64,000 bases of DNA from Nocardia sp. BMG51109 (GTDB lineage Bacteria > Actinomycetota > Actinomycetes > Mycobacteriales > Mycobacteriaceae). A model generated the notes under the pieces. It searched no databases, was not told the origin of the DNA, and saw only the letters and a program-made list of their open reading frames with translations. Position numbers and translations under genes: made by a program. Shown here one piece after another: positions 15,743 through 24,229 of the stretch; the first letter of the stretch is position 1; each line of letters opens with the position of its first letter. The stretch covers positions 2,356,001 through 2,420,000 of the forward strand of contig NZ_JAFQ01000004.1 in assembly GCF_000526215.1 (NCBI RefSeq), read 5' to 3'.

Positions 15743-16921
15743 TCAGCCTGCCACCGCGTATGCCTCCGGGCGGCTGCCCGGTTCGTCGACGACTCGCTCG
15801 ACCAGTGCCGCGATCGCGGCCGCCACCTCCTCGGCGCGTTCCAGGATCACGCTGTGCCCGGCGCCGTCGACGCGGACGAGTTCGGCGCCGCCGAGCTGCG
15901 AGGCCAGCACCACCGAGTGGGCGAAGGGCACCATGACGTCGGCCGACCCGGCCAGCACCAGCGCCGGCAGGTCGGCCAGCAGGCGCAGGCTCGCGGTTTC
16001 GTCGAAGCGGATCAGCGAGTCCAGGAAGCCGGCCATGGTCGCCAGTGGGGTCTCGTTGAGCATCGCGGTCGCGACCGCCGCCATGCGCGGGCTCACCCGC
16101 CGGGTGCCGAAGCTCGCCTCCCGCACGATCGGCTCGAAGATCCGGTGGCTCAGCCGTTTCGACGCCTGCATCACCCGCGGCGCGCGGTGCACCGCCACCC
16201 GCAGCGAGGTCACCGCGCGCCGGCGCAGGAATCGGGCGACGCCGACGCTCGTCAGCCCGCCGGCCGCGCCGGCGATCAGGCCGATGCCCGCGATGCGGGT
16301 GCCGATCGCCGCCGGAAACAGTCGGGCGTAGCCGAGCACCACCATCGCCCCCATCGAATGTCCCACCAGCACAACGGGTCCCGTCGGTGCGGTGGTCCGC
16401 AGTACCGCATCGAGGTCGTACCCGAGCTGTTCGATGGTGTAGGTGGCCGGATCGGCCGAACCCGATTCGCCGTGGCCGCGGTGGTCGTAACAGACCATCC
16501 GGATGCGCCCGTTCCACCGCTGCCGCAGCTGTGCGAGCAGGTAGAACCAGGATTCGGCGCGCAGGCAGTGCCCGTGCACGAACACCACGGTCAGCGGCGC
16601 GGTCGGCGGGCCGAACACGCGCACGGCCAGCGGCGTGCCGTCGTCGGCGCCGGCGGTGACACGGTGGCTGTCGGCGCCGGCGGTGACACGGTGGCTGTCG
16701 GCGCCGGCGGTGACACGGTGGCTGTCGGCGCCGGCGGTGACACGGTGGTTGTCGGTGCCCACGGTGACACGGTGGCTGTCGGCGCCGGCGGTGACACGGT
16801 GGCTGTCGGCGCCGGCGGTGACACGGTGGTTGTCGGTGCCCACGGTGACACGGTGGCCGTCGGCGCCGGCGGTGACATGGTGGCCGTCGTGGTCGGCGGC
16901 GGGCACCGCGATCGTGGACAT
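15743..16921 (-). CDS. Alpha/beta-hydrolase with a nine-copy nonapeptide repeat near its N-terminus
   Basis: The start at 16921 has AGGAG before it, giving 392 residues. Residues from about 13 to 94 are nine copies of a nonapeptide of the type HRVTAGADS. The rest is a complete alpha/beta-hydrolase: oxyanion region VVFVHGHCLRAESW, YDHRGHGESG, nucleophile elbow GHSMGA, the acid strand ALVLAGSADVMVP and the catalytic His in GAGHSV. The substrate is unknown; the fold serves esterases, epoxide hydrolases and haloperoxidase-like enzymes. The repeats sit at the position of the first beta strand, before PLAVRVFGPPTAPL, and may alter folding or surface exposure. The neighbours run divergently. Confidence 0.85.
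   Translation of the reverse strand: MSTIAVPAADHDGHHVTAGADGHRVTVGTDNHRVTAGADSHRVTAGADSHRVTVGTDNHRVTAGADSHRVTAGADSHRVTAGADSHRVTAGADDGTPLAVRVFGPPTAPLTVVFVHGHCLRAESWFYLLAQLRQRWNGRIRMVCYDHRGHGESGSADPATYTIEQLGYDLDAVLRTTAPTGPVVLVGHSMGAMVVLGYARLFPAAIGTRIAGIGLIAGAAGGLTSVGVARFLRRRAVTSLRVAVHRAPRVMQASKRLSHRIFEPIVREASFGTRRVSPRMAAVATAMLNETPLATMAGFLDSLIRFDETASLRLLADLPALVLAGSADVMVPFAHSVVLASQLGGAELVRVDGAGHSVILERAEEVAAAIAALVERVVDEPGSRPEAYAVAG
16643..16885. repeat. In-frame 27-bp tandem repeat, nine copies
   Basis: GTGACACGG recurs exactly every 27 bases from 16656 to 16872 (nine copies; the last reads GTGACATGG). Units come in two main variants (encoding VTAGADSHR and VTVGTDNHR), and the order N-S-S is itself repeated, which points to recent unequal duplication. 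The whole array stays in frame with the hydrolase gene. Confidence 0.95.
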
Positions 16922-17203
16922 GACTCGCTCCTGGAAGTCCGCTCTCGCCGGGTTTATCGCTTGGAATTTCCAGCGCGTCAGCGGTCCGAACCGGGTGTTA
17001 TCGACGCGATGCCGAACCGGTGTCGTCCCTCTGTGATTCCGGACGAACCGGTCGGACGCCGGCGGGCCCCGAATGTCCCGGATCCGCCGGTCTCCCAAGA
17101 TCATCGGATACATTTCCGATTCTCCCGACCGGCACCCCTACCGGCGAGTAACAAACCCTCCTACACTCGAATGTGATTCTGATCACGTCCGATGGAGGAC
17201 AGT

Positions 17204-19159
17204 ATGGCGACCACCGTGAAAGTCGACGCCACCGAAGAGCAGGCCCGCGCACTAGTCGAGGAATCCCGCGAAACCACCTGGGCCAAACCGTCGTTCGCGA
17301 AGGAGATGTTTCTCGGTCGCTTCCGGCTCGATCTGATCCACCCGTATCCGCAGCCCACGACCGAGGACACCGCCAAGACCGAGACATACCTGAAGCGCCT
17401 GCGCGCGTACGCGGAGACCATCGACGGCACCGTGATCGAGGAGACCTCGAAGATTCCCGCCGAGTACGTGCGTGGCCTGGCCGAACTCGGCTGCTTCGGG
17501 CTGAAGATCCCCGAAGAGTACGGCGGGCAGGGGCTTTCGCAGGTGGGCTACAACAAGGCGCTGATGGTGGTCGGTTCCGCCCATCCCAGCCTGGGCGTGC
17601 TGCTGTCGGCGCACCAGTCGATCGGCGTGCCGGAGCCGTTGAAGCTGGCCGGCACCGACGAGCAGAAGCGCGAGTTCCTGCCCCGCTGCGCGCGGGGCGC
17701 GGTCAGCGCCTTCCTGCTCACCGAGCCCGATGTGGGATCCGACCCGGCCCGGATGGCCTCCACCGCGACGCCGACCGACGACGGCGAGGCCTACGAACTC
17801 GACGGCGTGAAGCTGTGGACGACCAACGGCGTGGTGGCCGAACTGCTCGTCGTGATGGCCCGGGTGCCCAAGAGCGAGGGCCACCGCGGCGGGATCTCCG
17901 CGTTCGTGGTGGAGGCCGATTCTCCCGGCATCACCGTGGAGCGCCGCAACGCCTTCATGGGGTTGCGCGGCATCGAGAACGGCGTCACGCGCATGCATCG
18001 AGTGCGGGTGCCCAAGCGCAATCTGGTCGGCCGCGAGGGCGACGGTCTCAAGATCGCGCTCACCACCCTGAACGCCGGCCGCCTGGCGATTCCCGCCCTG
18101 TGCACCGGCGCGGCGAAGTGGTCGCTGAAGATCGGGCGGGAATGGTCTGCCGCCCGGGTGCAGTGGGGGCGCCCGGTCGGCGAGCACGGCGCGGTCGGAT
18201 CGAAGTTGTCCTTCATCGCCGCAACGGCTTTCGCGCTGGAGGCGGCGCTCGACCTGTCGGCCACCATGTGCGACGAGGCGCGCAACGACATCCGCATCGA
18301 GGCCGCGCTGGCGAAGCTGTGGGCCTCGGAGATGAGCTGCCAGATCGCCGACGAACTGGTGCAGATCCGGGGCGGGCGCGGGTACGAGACCGCGGCCTCG
18401 CTGGCCGCCCGGGGGGAGCGCGCGGTCCCGGCCGAGCAGATGGTCCGCGATCTGCGCATCAACCGGATCTTCGAGGGGTCCAGCGAGATCATGCGGCTGC
18501 TGGTCGCCCGGGAGATGGCCGACGCGCACATGTCCGCGGCCGGCGCGCTGGTCGACCGCAATGCCGTATTCAAGGACAAGGCCAAGGCGGCGGTGGGCGC
18601 CGGTGGTTTCTACGCCAGGTGGTTCCCGCAGCTGGCGGTCGGCGCGGGCACGTCGCCGGCGACGTTCGCCGAATTCGGGCCGCTGGCAAAGCATGTGCGC
18701 TTCGTCGAGCGGATGTCGCGCAAGCAGGCGCGGTCGCTGATGTACGCGATGGGCCGGTGGCAGGCGAAACTCGAGTACCGGCAGGGGTTCCTGGGCCGGA
18801 TCGTCGACATCGGCGCCGAGCTGTTCGCGATGTCGGCGGCGTGCGTCCGGGCTCGGGCGTTGCGGGTGGCCGGCGATCCGGAGGCCGACGCGGCCGAGCA
18901 GCTGGCCGACGCCTTCTGCCGGCAGTCGCGCCTGCGGGTCCGCCGGTTGTTCGACGCGCTGTGGGACAACACCGACGACGTCGACACCGCGGTGGCCCGC
19001 GCCGTGCTCGACGGGCGCTACCAGTGGCTGGAGGCCGGCGTGCTGGATCCGAGCGAGGGCACCGGCCCATGGATCGCCGACTGGCAGGTCGGCCCGTCCA
19101 CCGAGGAGAACCTGCACGCCCCGTTCCTGCCTTCGACCAGGTCGGAGGCGGCGACGTAG
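17204..19159 (+). CDS. Acyl-CoA dehydrogenase, large (FadE10-like) form
   Basis: The product is 651 residues, longer than ordinary acyl-CoA dehydrogenases (about 390). It resembles VLCAD-like mycobacterial enzymes such as FadE10 (about 650). The flavin-binding signature is seen as FLLTEPDVGSDPA and KLWTTNG. The catalytic Glu is in RIFEGSSEIMR. The C-terminal 190 residues are an extra helical domain. It catalyses the first oxidation step of fatty acyl-CoA degradation using FAD. GGAGG precedes the ATG at 17204. It appears monocistronic; a long hairpin follows 33 bases after the stop. Confidence 0.9.
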   Translation: MATTVKVDATEEQARALVEESRETTWAKPSFAKEMFLGRFRLDLIHPYPQPTTEDTAKTETYLKRLRAYAETIDGTVIEETSKIPAEYVRGLAELGCFGLKIPEEYGGQGLSQVGYNKALMVVGSAHPSLGVLLSAHQSIGVPEPLKLAGTDEQKREFLPRCARGAVSAFLLTEPDVGSDPARMASTATPTDDGEAYELDGVKLWTTNGVVAELLVVMARVPKSEGHRGGISAFVVEADSPGITVERRNAFMGLRGIENGVTRMHRVRVPKRNLVGREGDGLKIALTTLNAGRLAIPALCTGAAKWSLKIGREWSAARVQWGRPVGEHGAVGSKLSFIAATAFALEAALDLSATMCDEARNDIRIEAALAKLWASEMSCQIADELVQIRGGRGYETAASLAARGERAVPAEQMVRDLRINRIFEGSSEIMRLLVAREMADAHMSAAGALVDRNAVFKDKAKAAVGAGGFYARWFPQLAVGAGTSPATFAEFGPLAKHVRFVERMSRKQARSLMYAMGRWQAKLEYRQGFLGRIVDIGAELFAMSAACVRARALRVAGDPEADAAEQLADAFCRQSRLRVRRLFDALWDNTDDVDTAVARAVLDGRYQWLEAGVLDPSEGTGPWIADWQVGPSTEENLHAPFLPSTRSEAAT

Positions 19160-19192
19160 CGCAGGTGACGGTCCCTCGAGGGCCCGCACAGG

Positions 19193-19238
19193 AATATCTA
19201 CAGCTATCTACCATCCTGGGTAGATAGCTGTAGATATT
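19193..19238. terminator. 20-bp perfect inverted repeat downstream of the acyl-CoA dehydrogenase gene
   Basis: Two arms of 20 bases (19193-19212 and 19219-19238) are perfectly complementary around a 6-base loop; the right arm is followed by TTA. The stem is A/T-rich (TATCTACAGCTATCTA), very unlike the 70% GC surroundings. The position fits a terminator. The composition and symmetry would also suit a protein-binding site. Confidence 0.75.
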
Positions 19239-19617
19239 TATGACAAGCCGTCGCCGGGGGCAGTCGGATCCGGTGTGGTGGGGCTACCCGGACCCTTGCG
19301 GCGGCGGCCGGTCAGGGCTTTCGAGCGGTGTCTAGCGAATTCCCTATAGGCATAGAGATTTTCATGCAGGGGGTATTCGAGAGAAATCTAGGAATATCTA
19401 GCGCGCTACCTAGCCGTGCTGATAATTTCCTGCCGAACCCCGCTTGCGGCGGGCCCGGCCTACTCGATGCCTCTCGAACGTATATTCGACACTAGTGCAT
19501 CGATCCTGTGTGGGCAAGTAGCTCGAGTACCGATGTCGCGGTGCGGCCCGATGCCGCACACGACGGCGGGAATCCGGCAGGATGGGCCGGTCCAGCAGTC
19601 GCGTCGGAGAGGGACGA
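19239..19617. other. A/T-rich, CTAG-rich intergenic region
   Basis: No gene is supported. CTAG occurs five times between about 19333 and 19496. The decamer GGAATATCTA of the hairpin recurs at 19391-19400 beside GAAATCTA and CTAGCGCGCTACCTAG. CGAACGTATATTCG (about 19477-19490) is a near-palindrome with a TATATT core that could serve as a -10 element for the gene at 19618. Confidence 0.45.
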
Positions 19618-20433
19618 ATGGCCATTCTGGTGACCGGAGCCACCGCGAACATCGGCCGCAAGGTCGTCGACCACCTGCTCGCCCGGGGCGCCACCGATAT
19701 CCGCGCACTGACCGTCGATCCGCGCAAGGCCGCGCTACCCGCCGGAGTGGAGGTCGTCGAGGGTAGCCTGCGGCGGCCGGACACGCTGGCGCCCGCCTTC
19801 GCGGACGTGAAGCGGATGTACCTGGCGCCGATGCCCGATACCGCCGCCGAGGCGCTCGCGCTCGCCCGCGCGGCCGGGGTGCGCCAGGTTGTCGATCTGT
19901 CCGGCGAACCCGAGAGCTGGTGGGGCAGCGTAGGTATGGCCGTCGAGGCCAGCGGACTGGCGTGGACTCATCTGTGGCCGGCCGATTTCATGGAGAACAC
20001 GCTGATCTGGTCGCACCAGATCAACGCGACCGGCGTGGTCCGGGAGCCTCGCCCCGACGGCGCGACCGCGCCCATCGCCATGGACGACATCGCCTCCGTC
20101 GCCGCTACCGCCCTGCTGACCGAGGCCTACATCGGCCGCTCCTGCGCCCTGGCGGGGCCGGAGATCCTCACTCGCACGGACCTTGTCGGGCAGCTCGCCG
20201 ACGCACTCGGCCGCGACATCGCCTTCCGGCGGTCCTCGCGCGAGGAGACCGTCACCGCTCTCGCCCCGACCATGGGCGACACCGCGCCCTGGTATGTCGA
20301 CAACGTGCTCTACGGCTTCGATCCGCGGCCCGCGGATCTGCCCACCACCAGCGTTCCGGATATCACCGGCCGGCCCGCGACGACCTTCGCCCGGTGGGCC
20401 GCCGACAACGCGGAGCGGTTCGTCGGCGTGTGA
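19618..20433 (+). CDS. NmrA-like NAD(P)-binding protein (atypical SDR)
   Basis: This 271-residue protein begins MAILVTGATANIGRKVVDHL, a Rossmann TGATxxIG motif. It lacks the YxxxK pair of classical SDRs. PADFMENTLIW and ALAGPEILTRTDL are typical of NmrA/QOR2-like atypical SDRs, which act as redox sensors or NAD(P)H-dependent reductases. GGAGAGGGACGA precedes the ATG. It is a monocistronic gene in a divergent-rich area. The substrate is not predictable. Confidence 0.85.
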   Translation: MAILVTGATANIGRKVVDHLLARGATDIRALTVDPRKAALPAGVEVVEGSLRRPDTLAPAFADVKRMYLAPMPDTAAEALALARAAGVRQVVDLSGEPESWWGSVGMAVEASGLAWTHLWPADFMENTLIWSHQINATGVVREPRPDGATAPIAMDDIASVAATALLTEAYIGRSCALAGPEILTRTDLVGQLADALGRDIAFRRSSREETVTALAPTMGDTAPWYVDNVLYGFDPRPADLPTTSVPDITGRPATTFARWAADNAERFVGV

Positions 20434-20613
20434 CCTTGCGCGTCCGGCGCGTTCGCCCGCTGCGGCACGCGGCCGACCGCAGCGGCCCGTGCCGATCGCC
20501 GCGTTTCCCCGGAAACCTCTGTCATAGTGAGGAATTCGAGAGGAGTTCGGCACAGCCGGCCGGTTGAACGCGCGGGCGTGCCGGTGACACTCGAGCGCAT
20601 CGACCGTGGACCG

Positions 20614-20666
20614 TCCACATCCGCACGTTGTCGCCGCCGACTTGACAGTCGTGGTGCGGATGTGGA
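20614..20666. promoter_or_regulatory. 13-bp perfect inverted repeat upstream of the kinase gene
   Basis: TCCACATCCGCAC (20614-20626) is exactly complementary to 20654-20666, with a 27-base spacer that contains TTGACA (20642-20647). It lies 56-108 bases before the kinase ATG and may be a two-site operator or a hairpin in the leader. Confidence 0.5.
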
Positions 20667-20721
20667 GTGCTGATCGGGGAGCTCGAGGCGGCGAAGGTTC
20701 GCAGGTCCAGCGGAGGACGGG

Positions 20722-22104
20722 ATGTTGTTGCAGCCAGGGCAGGTGTTCGCGGGCTACACGATCGTCCGTGTGCTGGGGTCGGGCGGGATGGGGTCGGTGT
20801 ATCTGGCCGACGATCCGGAACTGCCGCGGCAGGTGGCGCTGAAGGTGCTCGACGAGCGACTGGGCGCGAATCCGCGCTACCGCAGCCTGTTTCGGCGCGA
20901 GGCGGATATGGTCTGCCGGCTCGACCACCCGAATGTGGTCTCCGTGTTCACGCGCGGGGCCGAAGGCGACGCGCTGTGGATCGCGATGCAGTACGTGGCG
21001 GGCACCGACGCGGGTGAGCTGGTCCGGGCCGAGCCCGCGGGGCTGTCGCCGGAGCGTGCCGCACATATCGTCCGCGAGGCCGCCCGCGGGTTGCAGCATG
21101 CGCACGAGCAGAACATGCTGCACCGCGACGTGAAGCCGTCGAACCTGCTGGTGGCCGAGGGCGATGAGGACCGCGACCGGGTGATGGTCGTGGATTTCGG
21201 GCTCGCCCGCACCATCGAGGCCGATGCCACCGTGACCGAAACCGGTTGGCTGGACTGCACTCCCGCCTATGCCGCGCCGGAGGTGCTGGCCGGGCGGTCG
21301 GTCGATCGCCGGGCCGATATCTATTCCCTCGGCGCGACCCTGCTGGCCCTGCTCACCGGCTCGAATCCGGGTGGGCGCTCACCGCGGCGCGAGGTCGCGG
21401 ACACCCGTCCGGACGACGCCACGATGGCGCCGACCCGGGGTCAACCGGACCTTCCGCCGAGGCTCGACGCCGTGGTCGCGCGCGCCATGGCCGACGAACC
21501 CGAGCGGCGATACCAGAGCTGCTCGGAATTCGCGCTGGCCGTCTCGGCGGCGGTGCGCGGCGACGAATCAGTCAGGCGCCCTTGGCCGTTGCACGCACTG
21601 CCGCGCGGCCGTCGTGCACGAATCGCCGCACTTGCCGGTGTGATCGGTGCCGTCGCGGTGGCCGGTACGGTGGTGACGATCGCGGTCACCTCGGGCGGTC
21701 GCGGCGTGCAGTCGCCGCCCGGAAAGCCGCCGCCCGGAGCGGCACCGGTCGTCAACAAGCACTGCTACTGGACCGCCCGGATTCCGGTCGGAAACGATGC
21801 CCACGTCGATTTACCCAGCGGTGCAAGCGATCGCAACGAACCGCTGTGTCTGCTCTCCGACGGAGATCGCGGTCCCGCGGTGCGCGAGCTGCAAAGCGCA
21901 CTGAAGACATGTCACGGCATCCCGATCGAGATGGACGGGGCGTACGGCCCCGAGGTGCGAAACGCCGTGCGCACCCGGCAGGCCGAGACCGGCGCCCATC
22001 TCGACGGCGTCTACGGCCCGCAGACGCGGACACGGTCCCTGCAATGGCCGCTGAAGCGCAACTCGGACAACGGATTCGACCACTGCGTCCCGGCGCCACC
22101 CTGA
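20722..22104 (+). CDS. Membrane Ser/Thr protein kinase with extracellular peptidoglycan-binding domain
   Basis: This 460-residue protein has a complete kinase domain at about residues 11-280: Gly loop GSGGMGSVY, Lys41 in ALKVL, catalytic loop HRDVKPSN (134-141), DFG at 158-160 and APEVL near 185. One membrane helix follows at about residues 301-323. After a Pro-rich linker the outside part has a PG_binding_1-type repeat (GDRGPAVRELQSALKTC and DGAYGPEVRNAVRTRQAETG, about residues 375-430). It would phosphorylate cytoplasmic targets in response to wall fragments, in analogy with PknB, which uses PASTA domains instead. GGAGGACGGG precedes the ATG. Confidence 0.93.
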   Translation: MLLQPGQVFAGYTIVRVLGSGGMGSVYLADDPELPRQVALKVLDERLGANPRYRSLFRREADMVCRLDHPNVVSVFTRGAEGDALWIAMQYVAGTDAGELVRAEPAGLSPERAAHIVREAARGLQHAHEQNMLHRDVKPSNLLVAEGDEDRDRVMVVDFGLARTIEADATVTETGWLDCTPAYAAPEVLAGRSVDRRADIYSLGATLLALLTGSNPGGRSPRREVADTRPDDATMAPTRGQPDLPPRLDAVVARAMADEPERRYQSCSEFALAVSAAVRGDESVRRPWPLHALPRGRRARIAALAGVIGAVAVAGTVVTIAVTSGGRGVQSPPGKPPPGAAPVVNKHCYWTARIPVGNDAHVDLPSGASDRNEPLCLLSDGDRGPAVRELQSALKTCHGIPIEMDGAYGPEVRNAVRTRQAETGAHLDGVYGPQTRTRSLQWPLKRNSDNGFDHCVPAPP

Positions 22105-22198
22105 CGTCTCCGGTGAACGGCGGGCTGCCGGCCGGATCCGCTCGACTCGCGCAGATCCCGACCGAGCGGGTGCGGTCGTGGCCCGGGCGGCGCGGCCG

Positions 22199-23386
22199 TC
22201 AGCTCGCGACGCTGCGCAGATACCGGCCGAAATGCGGCACCGTGAACCCGATCGTCCCGCGCTCGGCCGAATAGATGAGGCCCTTCTTGATCAGCCCGTC
22301 CCGCGCCGGGGACAGCGATGCGGGCTTGCGGCCCAGCTCGGTGGCGACCGCCGACGTCGCCACCGGGCCGTCGTCGCCGGACAGATCGGCCATGGCGCGC
22401 ATATATTCCCGCTCGGCCGGAGTGGCGCGCTCGTACCGGGAACCGAAGAAGCCGACCGCCAACTCCTCCTCGGCGGCCGGCGCGCCCAGCTCGACGTCCT
22501 CGGCGGTGATCGGGCTCTGCGCCGCCACGTCCCAGGTGGCCTTGCCGTACGCCTGCACGAAGTACGGATAACCGTCCGCCTTGTGGTACAGCACGTCCAG
22601 CGCGGCCTCGCTGAACTTCACCTGCTCCCGTTCGGCCGGTGCGATCAGGGCAAGATCGGCCGCCTCGCGATCCAGCCGGTCGATCCTGTGATAGCCGAAC
22701 AGCCGCTCGGAGTAGCTCTTCGAGGCCGAGAGCACCGCCGGCAGGTGCGGCAGCCCCGCGCCCACCACGATCAGCGGCGCCGCCTCCTGGCTCAGTTCGT
22801 GGCAGGCGCCGCAGATCGCGGAGACGTCGTCCGGGCCGAGGTCCTGCATCTCGTCGATGAAGATCGCGATGCCGACGCCGATATCGCTCGCCAGCTGCGC
22901 CGCCTCCATCAGCAGTTCGACGAGATCGATCTCGATATCGCCGGAATCCGCCCGGCCGGTGACGGCCGGGACGTCGATGCCCGGCTGCCAGCGGTCGCGC
23001 ATGCCCTTGTCGGCGGTGGCGCGCAGCGCGAAAGCCTTGAGTATGCCCAGAAAGTCGTCGACCATCTCCGGATTGCGATGGGCCACGGCGATCTGCCGCA
23101 CCGCCATGTGCAGGGCCGAGGCCAGCGGCCGGCGCAGCTCCTGATCGGGCCGGGCCTCCAATTTGCCGGTGCCCCAACCGCGGGAGCGGGCCGCCGAGCG
23201 AAGCTGGTTGAGCAGTACGGTCTTTCCGACGCCGCGCAACCCGGTGAGCATGACGCTGCGTTCCGGCCGGCCGGCGGAGACGCGTTCCAGCACGATGTCG
23301 AAAGTGTCCAGCTGCCTGGCGCGTCCGGCCAATTCGGGCGGCCGCTGACCGGCTCCTGGTGCATACGGATTCCGCACGGGGTCCAT
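22199..23386 (-). CDS. AAA-type ATPase with winged-helix-like C-terminus
   Basis: This 395-residue protein has Walker A at residues 49-56 (GLRGVGKT), Walker B near 173-183 (IAIFIDEMQDL), and a C-terminal region (LGRKPASLSPARDGLIKKGL, then RGTIGFTVPHFGRYL) that looks like a winged helix. This resembles ORC/Cdc6- or AAA_16-like stand-alone ATPases common in actinobacteria, whose roles are poorly known. DNA binding is likely. It converges with the kinase gene; nothing shows a shared pathway. The start at 23386 is the first Met of the frame and lacks a strong ribosome site. Confidence 0.8.
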   Translation of the reverse strand: MDPVRNPYAPGAGQRPPELAGRARQLDTFDIVLERVSAGRPERSVMLTGLRGVGKTVLLNQLRSAARSRGWGTGKLEARPDQELRRPLASALHMAVRQIAVAHRNPEMVDDFLGILKAFALRATADKGMRDRWQPGIDVPAVTGRADSGDIEIDLVELLMEAAQLASDIGVGIAIFIDEMQDLGPDDVSAICGACHELSQEAAPLIVVGAGLPHLPAVLSASKSYSERLFGYHRIDRLDREAADLALIAPAEREQVKFSEAALDVLYHKADGYPYFVQAYGKATWDVAAQSPITAEDVELGAPAAEEELAVGFFGSRYERATPAEREYMRAMADLSGDDGPVATSAVATELGRKPASLSPARDGLIKKGLIYSAERGTIGFTVPHFGRYLRSVAS

Positions 23387-23499
23387 GCCCGTACACCGTA
23401 GCGCGTCGCCGGAAGATTCTGGGTGCGTCTACCGATTGCCCTAGAAACGGCTATGGTTCGAAGGTCCACGAACCGGAGGCACCGGCGCAGGGAGGGATC

Positions 23500-23778
23500 A
23501 TGTCGGAGGAGTTCGTCTCGGCGGAAGCCACTCCCGACGTTGCCCAGGTGGTCGAATCCTGGAACGTGCCGGAGGGTGCGCCGGTCGCCACGCAGATCCG
23601 CGCCAAGATCCTGGAAGCGATCGAGAAGGGTTACGACGATCCCCAGCTGGTCGCCGATCTCGCGGTCGGTCCCGTGGTGGTGGCATTGGGCCGGCTCGAG
23701 GTCGAGCTGGCCGACGCCCGTCGCCGGATCGCCGAACTGGAGCAGGCATCGGACGCGCGTGGCGGCGCGGCGAACTGA
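23500..23778 (+). CDS. Small acidic coiled-coil protein, 92 residues
   Basis: The ATG has a strong site (GGGAGGG). The product begins MSEEFVSAEATPDVAQVVES, has a middle segment ATQIRAKILEAIEKGYDDP, and ends in a heptad-like helix (LGRLEVELADARRRIAELEQ) that should form a coiled coil. No catalytic motif is seen. It is divergent from the AAA ATPase gene and could be regulated with it. I do not recognise the family. Its stop codon lies inside a 13-bp tandem duplication. Confidence 0.7.
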   Translation: MSEEFVSAEATPDVAQVVESWNVPEGAPVATQIRAKILEAIEKGYDDPQLVADLAVGPVVVALGRLEVELADARRRIAELEQASDARGGAAN

Positions 23779-23800
23779 ACCGATGTCCTGAACCGATGTC
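23775..23800. repeat. 13-bp perfect tandem duplication across a stop codon
   Basis: CTGAACCGATGTC occurs twice in direct succession (23775-23787, 23788-23800). The TGA stop of the 92-residue gene is at 23776-23778, inside the first copy. Downstream, four ATAAC-type motifs (about 23808-23890) also recur. Confidence 0.93.
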
Positions 23801-24044
23801 CGGGTCGTATAACGGATTCCGGCCGGATAACGCCGCGTCCTCTCGGTCCGATAACACCGGTGACGGAGTCGGTTACGGCCCGTTATCAGTGCCCCGAACA
23901 GGCCCTGAGCACACCCGGATCCGAGGCGTCCGCAGTCTCCGCGGACGCGCCGGACGACAAGTGCTCCGTTGGAGTGGACAACACGGCCGGGGCGTCGTAA
24001 TCTCTTCGTGACCCGGTGGAAGCAGTCGACTCGCCAGCGAGGCG

Positions 24045-24200
24045 GCCCACCGAGTCACCGCCTAATCGGAGGTCGGGTGGGCAGCCCGATCACCGAGCCG
24101 GGGAACCACGTTTGTGGGGTGAATCCCCTTCGGCCGCACGGCCGGCGGGGTAGGGCCGATCTTCCCGACCCGAACCCGTCAGCTAACCCGGTCGGCGGTT
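24045..24200 (+). ncRNA. Cyclic di-AMP riboswitch (ydaO-yuaA class)
   Basis: The leader of the NlpC/P60 gene contains the conserved blocks of this riboswitch in order: GGGGAACCACG (about 24100-24110), GGGGTGAATCC (24116-24126), TAGGGCC (24151-24157) and GACCCGAACCCGTCAGCTAA (from 24167). The closing helix can form between CCGCC (about 24058-24062) and GGCGG (24194-24198). In actinobacteria this element usually lowers expression of cell-wall hydrolase genes when c-di-AMP is high. The GTG start lies 30 bases after the element, so control could act on transcription or translation. Confidence 0.92.
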
Positions 24201-24229
24201 GGGCAGGAAGAAACAGGAGACTCAGCTCG

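Noticed and set aside
16643..16885. CRISPR-like array of regular repeats
   Set aside because: The units are contiguous without unique spacers, stay in a coding frame and have no cas genes nearby; it is a coding VNTR.
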